From contig DAOUVA010000299.1 in NCBI GenBank assembly GCA_030667885.1, forward strand, positions 1 to 6,036: a stretch of DNA of 6,036 bases. The letters run 5' to 3'. Under the pieces are notes generated by a model. That model saw nothing but the letters and a program-made list of their open reading frames with translations, was not told the origin of the DNA and ran no database searches. A program made the position numbers and the translations under genes. The stretch's first letter is position 1; each line of letters opens with the position of its first letter. The DNA is from Phycisphaerae bacterium (GTDB lineage Bacteria > Planctomycetota > Phycisphaerae > Sedimentisphaerales > Anaerobacaceae). Positions 1 to 5,292 of this stretch are shown piece after piece.

Positions 1-302
1 GCTTGACCTTTCAGGCCGTCCAGCTCTTGCTGAGGTGTAATCGCTGGAGCAAACGGCGCACCGCCATAAGCATAAGGGCTTACGCCACCTCCCCAGGCAG
101 GCATGCCGTATCCAGCTCCGGCCCAACCAAAACCTCGACCTCGGCCAAAACCGCCACCTCGGAAACCTCGGCCCCGGCCACCGTAGCCACGGCCACCAAC
201 GGGATTCATATAACCTGGCGCTGGATAACCAGCACAAAAACCAGCAGCTCTACCTGTCATTGGTCCCATACCTGCAGGACCTGTTCCATCTCCACGTGGC
301 AT
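1..302 (-). CDS. DUF5320-like Gly/Arg/Tyr-rich protein, C-terminus cut by window edge
   Basis: The first 100 codons are visible, and the gene continues beyond position 1. The start is the ATG at 302-300, preceded by AAAGGAG with about 7 nt spacing. The N-terminus MPRGDGTGPAGMGPMTGR is the hallmark leader of DUF5320 proteins. It is followed by FCAGYPAPGY (residues 22-31), then a low-complexity stretch of GRG/GFGRG repeats (about 36-70), an aromatic/proline region, and QQELDGLKGQ (91-100), which looks like the start of the C-terminal coiled coil usual in this family (EL.xLK pattern). The family has no proven function but is habitually found beside NifX/MTH1175 proteins and Mrp/NBP35 ATPases in anaerobes. 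It is the last visible gene of the sigma54-controlled run, 24 bp after the zinc-ribbon gene, with which it shares its leader. It was probably copied from, or shares ancestry with, that gene. Family call is firm; any role in metal-cluster handling is inferred. Confidence 0.85.
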   Translation of the reverse strand, partial: MPRGDGTGPAGMGPMTGRAAGFCAGYPAPGYMNPVGGRGYGGRGRGFRGGGFGRGRGFGWAGAGYGMPAWGGGVSPYAYGGAPFAPAITPQQELDGLKGQ

Positions 303-326
303 AGTAATTCTCCTTTCGTAAAAAGC

Positions 327-554
327 TTATTGTCTCGTCATTTTTGTACCACATTTAGGACAACTCATTGCATTACAAGGCTGTCCTGCAGCATGAACAA
401 CCGCTGTCCCGCAGTTCGGACATACGCAATTACCGCCCGGACCTGCTGCAAACGGTCCGCCCATCCTGCCTCTGCCTTGGCCTTTACCTCGACCCATACC
501 TCGGCCCGTGCCGGGTCCCTGGCCTGTAGGCCCTGTACCATCTCCTCTTGGCAT
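327..554 (-). CDS. Small DUF5320-leader protein with C-terminal six-Cys zinc-ribbon-like domain
   Basis: This 75-residue protein has two parts. Residues 1-22 are the DUF5320-type leader (MPRGDGTGPTGQGPGTGRG), followed by a GRGKGQGRGR linker. Residues 43-71 hold six cysteines, C43, C45, C48, C60, C65 and C68, in the pattern CxCPxCG...H..GxPC....CPxCGxKM, which reads as a zinc-ribbon or rubredoxin-like metal site. An in-frame ATG lies three codons upstream (563), but it sits inside the ribosome-binding sequence. AGAAAGGA is 8 nt from the ATG at 554, and the protein then begins with the conserved MPRGDG, so 554 is the start. It lies 41 bp after the frameshifted gene and 24 bp before the next DUF5320 gene. 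Whether the site holds Zn or Fe-S cannot be told from sequence. A metal carrier or partner of the NifX proteins is an inference from context. Confidence 0.85.
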   Translation of the reverse strand: MPRGDGTGPTGQGPGTGRGMGRGKGQGRGRMGGPFAAGPGGNCVCPNCGTAVVHAAGQPCNAMSCPKCGTKMTRQ

Positions 555-595
555 AATATCCATCCTTTCTGTAATTAATTGCTAATTTGAATCTG

Positions 596-789
596 TTACC
601 AATAACCAAATCTGACTCTTCCTCTATCCCAGCCTCGGCCAAAGCCCCTCCGAAGCCACGGATTTACCAAGCCGACATAAGGCACTGGATAGGGGGCACC
701 GTATCCATACAAATCTGTCATGTAAGGCCCGAATATTTGTATGCCATCGGCCCTCGACCTAACGGTCCTATTCCATCAAATCCCGGCAT
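596..789 (-). pseudogene. DUF5320-like small gene, frameshifted (or two overlapping mini-ORFs)
   Basis: An ATG at 789, with AGGAG 7 nt upstream, opens MPGFDGIGPLGRGPM, a clear DUF5320-type leader. This frame stops at TGA (718-720) after 23 residues. The -1 frame continues without a stop from there to TAA at 596-598, giving GIQIFGPYMTDLYGYG, then LVNPWLRRGFGRGWDRGR and RFGYW, which is the Gly/Arg/aromatic composition expected for the rest of the protein. Joined, the product would be about 64 residues. The change of frame lies somewhere between about 720 and 750. The second frame also contains an ATG overlapping the first stop (ATGA, 718-721), so coupled translation of a 41-residue downstream ORF is possible. 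Alternatives are a real decay mutation, a sequencing or assembly indel, or programmed -1 shifting; no classical slippery heptamer is evident. Its 5' end overlaps the DUF89 gene by 14 bp, and its ribosome-binding site lies inside that gene. Confidence 0.65.
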
Positions 790-1663
790 ATATTTTCTCC
801 TGCTCAAATGTTTTACTTCTTCTTAAAATCATTTCGCCAACCTCGCAATCCAGGTCTCTGGCAATAACGGGGCACTTGGCTTTTAAGATAAAGAAAATGT
901 TCTTGTTGACTTCACTTAGGGTTTCATAATTACCCTGTCCTTTAGCTATGACTAAATCGGCACGCGCAAAACAATCACTAAAATAACGTGAGCAACTCTC
1001 AAGGATTGTACCCGGCGCATCTGAGCCGTTATCAATCACTTCTACAATTCGAGTTAAGCCGGCAACATCGGCATCTTTCATTGTTGCATCGTTTATGACC
1101 GGCTTTCCCTTGACGACCACAGTAACTTTTTCTATGGGCAACTGCTCAATCAACAGCCGGTCAAAAATAATCTCACCGGCATTATCAGCAATATAGAGTA
1201 TTTCTTCTGCCTCGTTTACTGCCTGCTGAAAAGGTTTTAATTGCATACCAGAAAATTCAGCAGCCAAACATTCACTAATCGTCTTCTCAAGTTCGCTTTC
1301 CTGTAATTTGCTATTGACTCCGAAATCAATGATATTCCCCGCTATTGCCAGCCGTATCGCTGTCTCAAGCGGGTCTTCGGACTCGATAATCAACTTCCGT
1401 AGTTCGGGATATAATGTCAAAGCCAGGTTGTTGAACTGCTTCTTTATCTTGTGATACGGGTCCTCCATGCCTACCAGTTCTCGAATCACGCGATGTATCT
1501 TCTGACCCATGACCGGCGGGCTCTGGCTCATATCTAAATCAGCCGCTAAACGAAGAACGTTCCGAACCACCTGCTCGTGAATCTGCTCATCATCAGTCGC
1601 CAGCCTTGCTGCATCCAGCGATTGACGTACGAAGCACGGTATACAATCGAAATAAGTTCTCAT
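776..1663 (-). CDS. DUF89 / ARMT1-like metal-dependent phosphatase-family protein
   Basis: This is a full-length, 295-residue DUF89 protein. Visible family blocks are CIPCFVRQSLDAAR (7-20, with a CxxC at C7/C10), AGNIIDFG (108-115), IADNAGEIIFD (158-168), VVVKGKPVINDATMKDA (182-198), DNGSDAPGT (211-219), IAKGQGNYETL (239-249) and LKAKCPV (260-266). In characterised DUF89 proteins the Asp-Asn, Asp and Lys of these blocks form a divalent-metal active site acting on phosphorylated sugars or metabolites (damage-control phosphatases). The short prokaryotic form with the N-terminal CxxC has no assigned substrate that I know of. It starts at ATG 1663, 23 bp after the upstream NifX-type gene, with a somewhat distant GGAG. 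Its last 14 bp overlap the next gene, which suggests translational coupling and a shared transcript. Its place in a NifX/DUF5320 run suggests a part in cofactor-precursor repair or synthesis, but that is inference. Confidence 0.9.
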   Translation of the reverse strand: MRTYFDCIPCFVRQSLDAARLATDDEQIHEQVVRNVLRLAADLDMSQSPPVMGQKIHRVIRELVGMEDPYHKIKKQFNNLALTLYPELRKLIIESEDPLETAIRLAIAGNIIDFGVNSKLQESELEKTISECLAAEFSGMQLKPFQQAVNEAEEILYIADNAGEIIFDRLLIEQLPIEKVTVVVKGKPVINDATMKDADVAGLTRIVEVIDNGSDAPGTILESCSRYFSDCFARADLVIAKGQGNYETLSEVNKNIFFILKAKCPVIARDLDCEVGEMILRRSKTFEQEKIYAGI

Positions 1664-1686
1664 ATCTCGTATTTCTCCGTCATTAA

Positions 1687-2049
1687 CTACGACCAGTGGC
1701 CTTCTACGTTAGCTTGTGTTACTTCGTTTAGCTCTCCCGCCTTAAACGATTCTATAGTCTCTTGAATGGTTTTTGCTTTGGAGAGAAAGACTTTAACATT
1801 TGCTGCGCTGAGTGTTTTGATGGCATTAGGGCCTATGTTGCCTGTTATCACAGCTTCTGCTCCGAGATTAACTACATTCTGACCGGTTTGAATGCCAGCC
1901 CCTTGAGCATGGTTCAAGTTCACGGCGTTATCGTATGCCTCGGACAACCCTGTCTCAGTGTCCACCACTAATAGCCACTTTGCTCGCCCAAATCTTGGAT
2001 CAATCTCACTCGAAAGTTCTTTACCTTGTGATGTTACTGCAATTTTCAT
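1687..2049 (-). CDS. NifX/MTH1175-type dinitrogenase FeMo-cofactor-binding domain protein
   Basis: This 120-residue single-domain protein of the NifX/NifB-C-terminal (Nitro_FeMo-Co) family has the usual length for stand-alone members. The start MKIAVTSQG, DPRFGRAKWLLVVDTET (17-33), the NHAQGAGIQTGQ stretch (46-57) and LGAEAVITGNIGPNA (62-76) are the conserved parts of the RNase-H-like fold. The HAQGAG loop is the region near which cofactor binds in relatives. In Desulfovibrio, relatives belong to the orange-protein complex, where a Mo-Cu-sulfur cluster is carried. It starts at ATG 2049, with AAAGGA 7 nt upstream. A 96-bp gap separates it from the preceding NifX-type gene; I see no convincing terminator or second sigma54 promoter there, so co-transcription is likely. 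It has no cysteines, so any metal would be held by other ligands or as a preformed sulfido cluster. Confidence 0.93.
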   Translation of the reverse strand: MKIAVTSQGKELSSEIDPRFGRAKWLLVVDTETGLSEAYDNAVNLNHAQGAGIQTGQNVVNLGAEAVITGNIGPNAIKTLSAANVKVFLSKAKTIQETIESFKAGELNEVTQANVEGHWS

Positions 2050-2145
2050 TTGTTTTTCCTTTAATATTAAACTTAGACTCCGTCCCCGTCGGTTACATCT
2101 CTAGTCTCATCAACCGTAACTGGTGTCAAAAAAACTTATCTTATG

Positions 2146-2535
2146 CTACTGTCGTCCACGACGACATCGACGCTCTCGGCGGAAACCTTTCCGGGCTCCA
2201 GGCCACGAACAGGGCATTGCAAACTTTGATTGACCAAGCTGGCCTATCAAGTATGCTTTCAATATCTCATCTGCTGGACCAAGTACATAGGGCAGAACTT
2301 TGATTCCAGATGCTTCAACCAAAGAAGCCAATGAACGTGAGATCGCTCCACATATAAGTACGTCAATTCCCAAAGTCTTTAACCGTATTGCCCTTTGGGA
2401 GATTGGCTCCGGATCCAAAGAAATCTCTGAACGGTTCATCTCTGAACCATCCTGTATGTCAACCAGCAAAAGTCTGTGAGCAAAATCAAAAGCACTCGAT
2501 ACACAGTTGTTCCATACTGGAATTGCTATCTTCAT
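2146..2535 (-). CDS. NifX-type FeMo-cofactor-binding protein with basic C-terminal tail (first gene of sigma54 operon)
   Basis: This 129-residue member of the Nitro_FeMo-Co family is of a different subtype from its neighbour at 1687-2049. MKIAIPVWNNCVSSAFDFAHRLLLVDI opens the domain (in pieces: 1-10 strand, 11-19 loop, 20-27 strand). LGIDVLICGAISRSL (55-69) and SGIKVLPYVLGPADEIL (76-92) are the conserved core. The tail is unusual: FAMPC (105-109) followed by a very basic RRERRCRRGR run (119-128). The MPxC element and a following Gly/Arg-rich tail recur in this subtype. Cysteines are C11, C62, C109 and C123, which could be ligands. It is the first gene after the sigma54 promoter. The predicted leader is only about 16 nt and includes AAAGG 8 nt before the ATG at 2535. 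A scaffold or carrier role for a metal cluster is likely from the family; the metal is unknown. Confidence 0.9.
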   Translation of the reverse strand: MKIAIPVWNNCVSSAFDFAHRLLLVDIQDGSEMNRSEISLDPEPISQRAIRLKTLGIDVLICGAISRSLASLVEASGIKVLPYVLGPADEILKAYLIGQLGQSKFAMPCSWPGARKGFRRERRCRRGRQ

Positions 2536-2561
2536 TACAATGACCTTTCAAATGTTTCTTG

Positions 2562-2577
2562 AGCAAGCTATGTGCCA
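2562..2577 (-). promoter_or_regulatory. Sigma54 (RpoN) -24/-12 promoter for the NifX/DUF89/DUF5320 run
   Basis: The minus strand reads TGGCACATAGCTTGCT, which matches the sigma54 consensus TGGCAC-N5-TTGC(A/T) at every defined position. The GG is at 2576-2575 and the GC at 2564-2563, exactly 10 bp apart. This places transcription start near 2551, immediately upstream of the ribosome-binding site (2548-2544) and the ATG at 2535. The gene for a sigma54-dependent activator lies just upstream, and its probable binding dyads are 100-160 bp upstream of this promoter, the expected enhancer distance. Confidence 0.92.
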
Positions 2578-2679
2578 GGAAGATCGGCAGAGATGAGAAA
2601 AGAAGCTCAACATCCGTTGTTATAAGGGATTATGAAAACTTGCAGATGACTTGGGCTTTCTAAAAAGTGCCTCAAGGGA

Positions 2680-2692
2680 TTGCGATTTGCAA
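2680..2692. promoter_or_regulatory. Upstream activator site 1 (TTGC-N5-GCAA dyad)
   Basis: The site reads TTGCGATTTGCAA, a perfect dyad with 4-bp arms, extending to 5 bp as ATTGC/GCAAT. It has the same arms and the same 5-bp spacer as the second site at 2713-2725. The centres are 33 bp apart, about three helical turns, so bound dimers would sit on one face of the DNA. Its centre is about 123 bp upstream of the -12 element. It is probably bound by the Fis-type HTH of the adjacent activator. Confidence 0.75.
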
Positions 2693-2712
2693 TTCTCGGT
2701 GGTTGCTAGCGA

Positions 2713-2725
2713 TTGCAATATGCAA
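2713..2725. promoter_or_regulatory. Upstream activator site 2 (TTGC-N5-GCAA dyad)
   Basis: The site reads TTGCAATATGCAA, with the same arms and spacer length as site 1; the shared pattern over both is GATTGCnATnTGCAA. A further half-site GGTTGC at 2701-2706 mirrors GCAACC at 2722-2727. The whole two-site block is bracketed by TCAAGG (2672-2677) and CCTTGA (2726-2731). It lies about 55 bp beyond the end of the activator gene. Confidence 0.75.
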
Positions 2726-2780
2726 CCTTGAAATTTGCTCAGCCTAAATGATATTGTGAATTGTTTATATTAACGTTCAT

Positions 2781-4127
2781 TTAAGTGTAAGCATCGGGTT
2801 TGATATCGTGCGCTTTCAATTTACGAAACAACGTACTTTTGTTGATGCCCAATTCTTTAGATGTAGCCGTTTGATTGCCCTTGTTTCGCCGTAGCGCCTC
2901 GATAATGAGAAGGATTTCCATCTGCTTTAGTGTTGTTATCTCACCAGTCTTTACTTTATCCACGCTTGAAGATGGACAGACCGAGGCCGGTAAATGCTTC
3001 TTTTCTATTATTTCAGCTTGGCACAAAACAAAACAATGCTCAATTATATTCTCAAGTTCACGTACGTTGCCTGGGTAGTCGTACGCCAAAAGAATCGCTA
3101 AGACTTCATCTGTAACACAGCTAATGTTCTTGCTACGCAGGCGGTTGAAACGGCTAATAAAGTGGTTTACGAGCAGTGGAATATCATCTTTACGATCTCG
3201 CAGCAAAGGTAGTTCCAATTTCATAACATTTATTCTATAATATAAATCTTCCCTGAACTGGCCCTGTTCGACGAGTTCGTCAAGCTTTTTATTGGTTGCT
3301 GTAATAACACGTACTTCAGCATTAACAGAAGAAACAGCTCCCAACGGCTCATAAGTGCGTTCCTGCAAAACACGAAGCAGTCGAACTTGCACGGCCGCAG
3401 ATATGTCGCCTATCTCGTCCAAAAAGATCGTACCGCCTTGGGCTATTGCAAAACGTCCAGGCTTATCTTTTTTAGCATCTGTAAACGCCCCCGCTTTATA
3501 CCCGAATAACTCAGATTCCAACAAAGTATCAGGAAGAGCACCGCAACTAACTGCGACAAAAGGCTTGTCCTTGCGAAAACTTAAATTATGAATCGCACGA
3601 GCTAAGAGTTCCTTGCCGGTCCCGCTTTCGCTTTCAATTAAAACTGTACAATCGCTTTCGGCAATATTTGGAAGAACACTAAACAGCCTATGCATTCGGT
3701 GATTTTGGCTAATTATATCCTCGCAGGACCATCGACCTTCAATTTCCTTTCGAAGCTCTTCTACTAAACTCATATCACGAAATGTTTCCACACCTCCAAT
3801 AATCTTACCACTTTCATCTTTTAGCAAAGCCGTCGATATGGCAATTGCGTGTTGCTCTCCCCTGGCATCGAGGATATGGACTGCTTTGTTGATTATAGGT
3901 TTGCTGGTTTCCATCGTTTCACGCAGTGCGCATTGGGTCTCGCAAACATCCGCCCTCAATATATCACTGCACTTTTGTCCTAGGACTTTCGTGCGAGGAA
4001 TTCCAGTAATTTCTTCAGCGGCCCGATTAAACGAGGTGATCCGCCAATCTGAATCCACCGTGAAAACACCTTCAGTAATTGAGTCCAAAATAACTTCTCG
4101 TTTTTTATCCTGTATCCTATTTGACAT
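2781..4127 (-). CDS. orpR: OrpR-like sigma54-dependent transcriptional activator (PAS - AAA+ - Fis HTH) with PAS Cys cluster
   Basis: This 448-residue enhancer-binding protein has three parts. A PAS sensor (about 8-120) carries C53, C62 and C66 (GQKCSDILRADVCETQCAL). The AAA+ domain spans about 137-365: Walker A SESGTGKE (166-173), the GAFTGA loop as GAFTDA (213-218), Walker B GGTIFLDEIGD (231-241), the arginine-finger region FREDLYYRIN (291-300), and sensor II with PGNVRELEN (352-360). A Fis-type HTH (about 416-442, NQTATSKELGINKSTLFRKL) completes it. There is no response-regulator receiver domain, so it should sense directly. The PAS cysteines and the genomic setting match OrpR, the redox-sensing activator of the Desulfovibrio ORP operons, reported to use an Fe-S cluster. 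The symbol is assigned by this resemblance, not by alignment. It starts at ATG 4127, with a stop two codons upstream in frame. The leader is AT-rich with no strong ribosome-binding site, suggesting low expression. I see no clear own promoter in 4128-4294. Confidence 0.9.
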   Translation of the reverse strand: MSNRIQDKKREVILDSITEGVFTVDSDWRITSFNRAAEEITGIPRTKVLGQKCSDILRADVCETQCALRETMETSKPIINKAVHILDARGEQHAIAISTALLKDESGKIIGGVETFRDMSLVEELRKEIEGRWSCEDIISQNHRMHRLFSVLPNIAESDCTVLIESESGTGKELLARAIHNLSFRKDKPFVAVSCGALPDTLLESELFGYKAGAFTDAKKDKPGRFAIAQGGTIFLDEIGDISAAVQVRLLRVLQERTYEPLGAVSSVNAEVRVITATNKKLDELVEQGQFREDLYYRINVMKLELPLLRDRKDDIPLLVNHFISRFNRLRSKNISCVTDEVLAILLAYDYPGNVRELENIIEHCFVLCQAEIIEKKHLPASVCPSSSVDKVKTGEITTLKQMEILLIIEALRRNKGNQTATSKELGINKSTLFRKLKAHDIKPDAYT

Positions 4128-4294
4128 AATTTATTTGTACCACAGAGGGATGATTTCCACAACAATAGATTTTCATAACGGTTGGAAGTTGCGTATTATG
4201 GGGGCAAGGCGAGCAGGCTGACATCCTTGTAGAAAGCTGGCCTCAAAACTGCTAATTCGCGAAGACTGAACTCATGCGATCCAAACAAACATGT

Positions 4295-5038
4295 TCAACG
4301 CCCAAACGGGCAGATGCGGTCTATATCCAATAAGGCCGCTGCGCCGGAGATGGTGTTGCCGAAAAACACCAGAGGCTTCCCATCATCTTTGAAACATTGA
4401 ATGATCTCGTCGATGGTACCATTGACAATACTGGATCCTGTAGCCAAGCCAACCTCCGACCATTCCACGAGACGCCGCAGATCGGCTTGTCCATCCCAGA
4501 CTTCGACGCCAAACTTCAGATTGCCGATGTTGTCAGGATCAAGGTCCACGATACGAACTAACTCTGGTGCAAAATGTTTTGTAAGACCTTTTAAAATGGA
4601 TGGCTGAAGACCAACAAGGCCAAATCGTTTGGTCCCGAAGCGGGCCTTAAGTTTTCCTGCAATCTCGGGGCCGCAGTTGGTCGGGTCCTCATCGCGGCAG
4701 TGGATTGTGCCGGTCGCTACCCCAAGAGTACGCAGTACCGCGTTCATAGCAGACACGAAAATGCCTCGATTGCTTACGTCCGACAGTTCCAGAGATAATA
4801 ACTCTTCTAACGTTCCGTTCCACTCACAGGGTGTGCCGGTAAAGGCTTGCCCATATGCATTTTCAAATGTGGCCTCAATCACATACTCTTTGCCCTTCTT
4901 GATTACGAAATCGCCCTCTGCATCTCCGATGGCTTCACGTGGTAGTAAGGGATGGATAATGATGATCTGATTCAGATCGAGGCTACCCTCGTTACAGACA
5001 CGGATGAATTCATTCTTGACTTTTTCCAAAATGCTCAT
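4295..5038 (-). CDS. DUF4213/DUF364 putative heavy-metal-chelation protein
   Basis: This 247-residue protein has an N-terminal DUF4213-like part (about 1-90) and a C-terminal Rossmann-like DUF364 part (about 110-247). Recognisable blocks are GTIHCRDEDPTNCGPEIA (110-127, with C114 and C122), GLVGLQPSILKGL (140-152), VDLDPDNIG (164-172), LATGSSIVNGTIDEI (198-212), FFGNTISGAAALL (225-237) and the terminal CPFGR. A relative from Desulfitobacterium was found to have an enolase-N-like plus Rossmann-like fold, and metal chelation was proposed; no reaction is established. The ATG at 5038 is preferred: GAGGT lies about 5 nt upstream. A GTG four codons further up (5050) has no ribosome-binding site and itself lies in the GAGGT context. 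It is the third gene behind an ArsR repressor, after a 70-bp gap containing an inverted repeat. That context favours a metal-responsive role. Confidence 0.88.
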   Translation of the reverse strand: MSILEKVKNEFIRVCNEGSLDLNQIIIIHPLLPREAIGDAEGDFVIKKGKEYVIEATFENAYGQAFTGTPCEWNGTLEELLSLELSDVSNRGIFVSAMNAVLRTLGVATGTIHCRDEDPTNCGPEIAGKLKARFGTKRFGLVGLQPSILKGLTKHFAPELVRIVDLDPDNIGNLKFGVEVWDGQADLRRLVEWSEVGLATGSSIVNGTIDEIIQCFKDDGKPLVFFGNTISGAAALLDIDRICPFGR

Positions 5039-5065
5039 GAGATACCTCACAGACAGGAGTTATAG

Positions 5066-5100
5066 CTGGCAACAGAATGGTGCATCCAGCCACTTGCCAG
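5066..5100. repeat. Perfect 7-bp inverted repeat, possible hairpin between the Cys-rich gene and the DUF364 gene
   Basis: CTGGCAA (5066-5072) and TTGCCAG (5094-5100) are exact inverted copies 21 bp apart, with an inner TGG/CCA pair. In the minus-strand transcript this could form a stem in the 70-nt spacer, 16 nt before the GAGGT ribosome-binding region of the DUF364 gene. No U-tract follows, so it is not a standard terminator. It could attenuate or stabilise the downstream message, or be a protein-binding dyad. Confidence 0.5.
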
Positions 5101-5108
5101 TCCCAATG

Positions 5109-5246
5109 CTATTTCTTTTTGGCTCTCTTGACGCACTGATGTTCTCCGACATCTCCGTGGCATTTTCGGATACGTTCAGGCAAGCAATCCTGAGGCTTAC
5201 CAGTAAGTTTTTCTGGTCTTTGGCATGTCTTCTTATCTTTATGCAT
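5109..5246 (-). CDS. 45-residue Cys-rich small protein
   Basis: This short, basic 45-residue protein has four cysteines and an adjacent histidine: TCQRPEKLTGKPQDC (7-21), LPERIRKCHGDVGEHQC (22-38) and a KRAKKK tail. The pattern C-x12-C-x7-CHGD-x6-C resembles a family of tiny proteins I have seen beside ArsR regulators in anaerobes (C..P..L.GKP..C.PE.I..CHGD...H.C), but I know no assigned function. The start is the ATG at 5246, supported by AGAGGA 8 nt upstream. A longer reading of the frame to 5321 would overlap the arsR-like gene and lacks the motif. It lies 46 bp after the ArsR-type gene and 70 bp before the DUF364 gene, same strand, so it is probably in one operon with them. Four Cys plus His suggest a metal site. 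It could be a metal buffer or a chaperone for the DUF364 protein; both are guesses. Confidence 0.75.
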   Translation of the reverse strand: MHKDKKTCQRPEKLTGKPQDCLPERIRKCHGDVGEHQCVKRAKKK

Positions 5247-5292
5247 GGCTCTTATCCTCTTTGATTTATCAATATGTGTTGTGGTTAAAAGG

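Noticed and set aside
3..578. 191-residue plus-strand open frame, Ser/Thr-rich
   Set aside because: It is antisense to the DUF5320-leader genes. Its composition is just the reverse of Gly/Arg codons, and it has no family features.
2050..2145. Terminator or second promoter between the two NifX-type genes
   Set aside because: Only a weak GTTAC/GTAAC pairing is visible, with no following T-run on the transcribed strand and no -24/-12 or convincing -35/-10 pair.
4189..4207. TTGC...GCAA dyad upstream of the activator gene, considered as an autoregulatory activator site
   Set aside because: The spacer is 11 bp rather than the 5 bp of the two enhancer sites, and there is no sigma54 promoter nearby.
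3980..4221. Open frames on both strands overlapping the start of the activator gene
   Set aside because: They overlap the conserved PAS coding sequence and have no recognisable domain or good ribosome-binding site.
4295..5050. GTG start at 5050 for the DUF364 gene
   Set aside because: It has no ribosome-binding site upstream, while GAGGT is correctly placed for the ATG at 5038.
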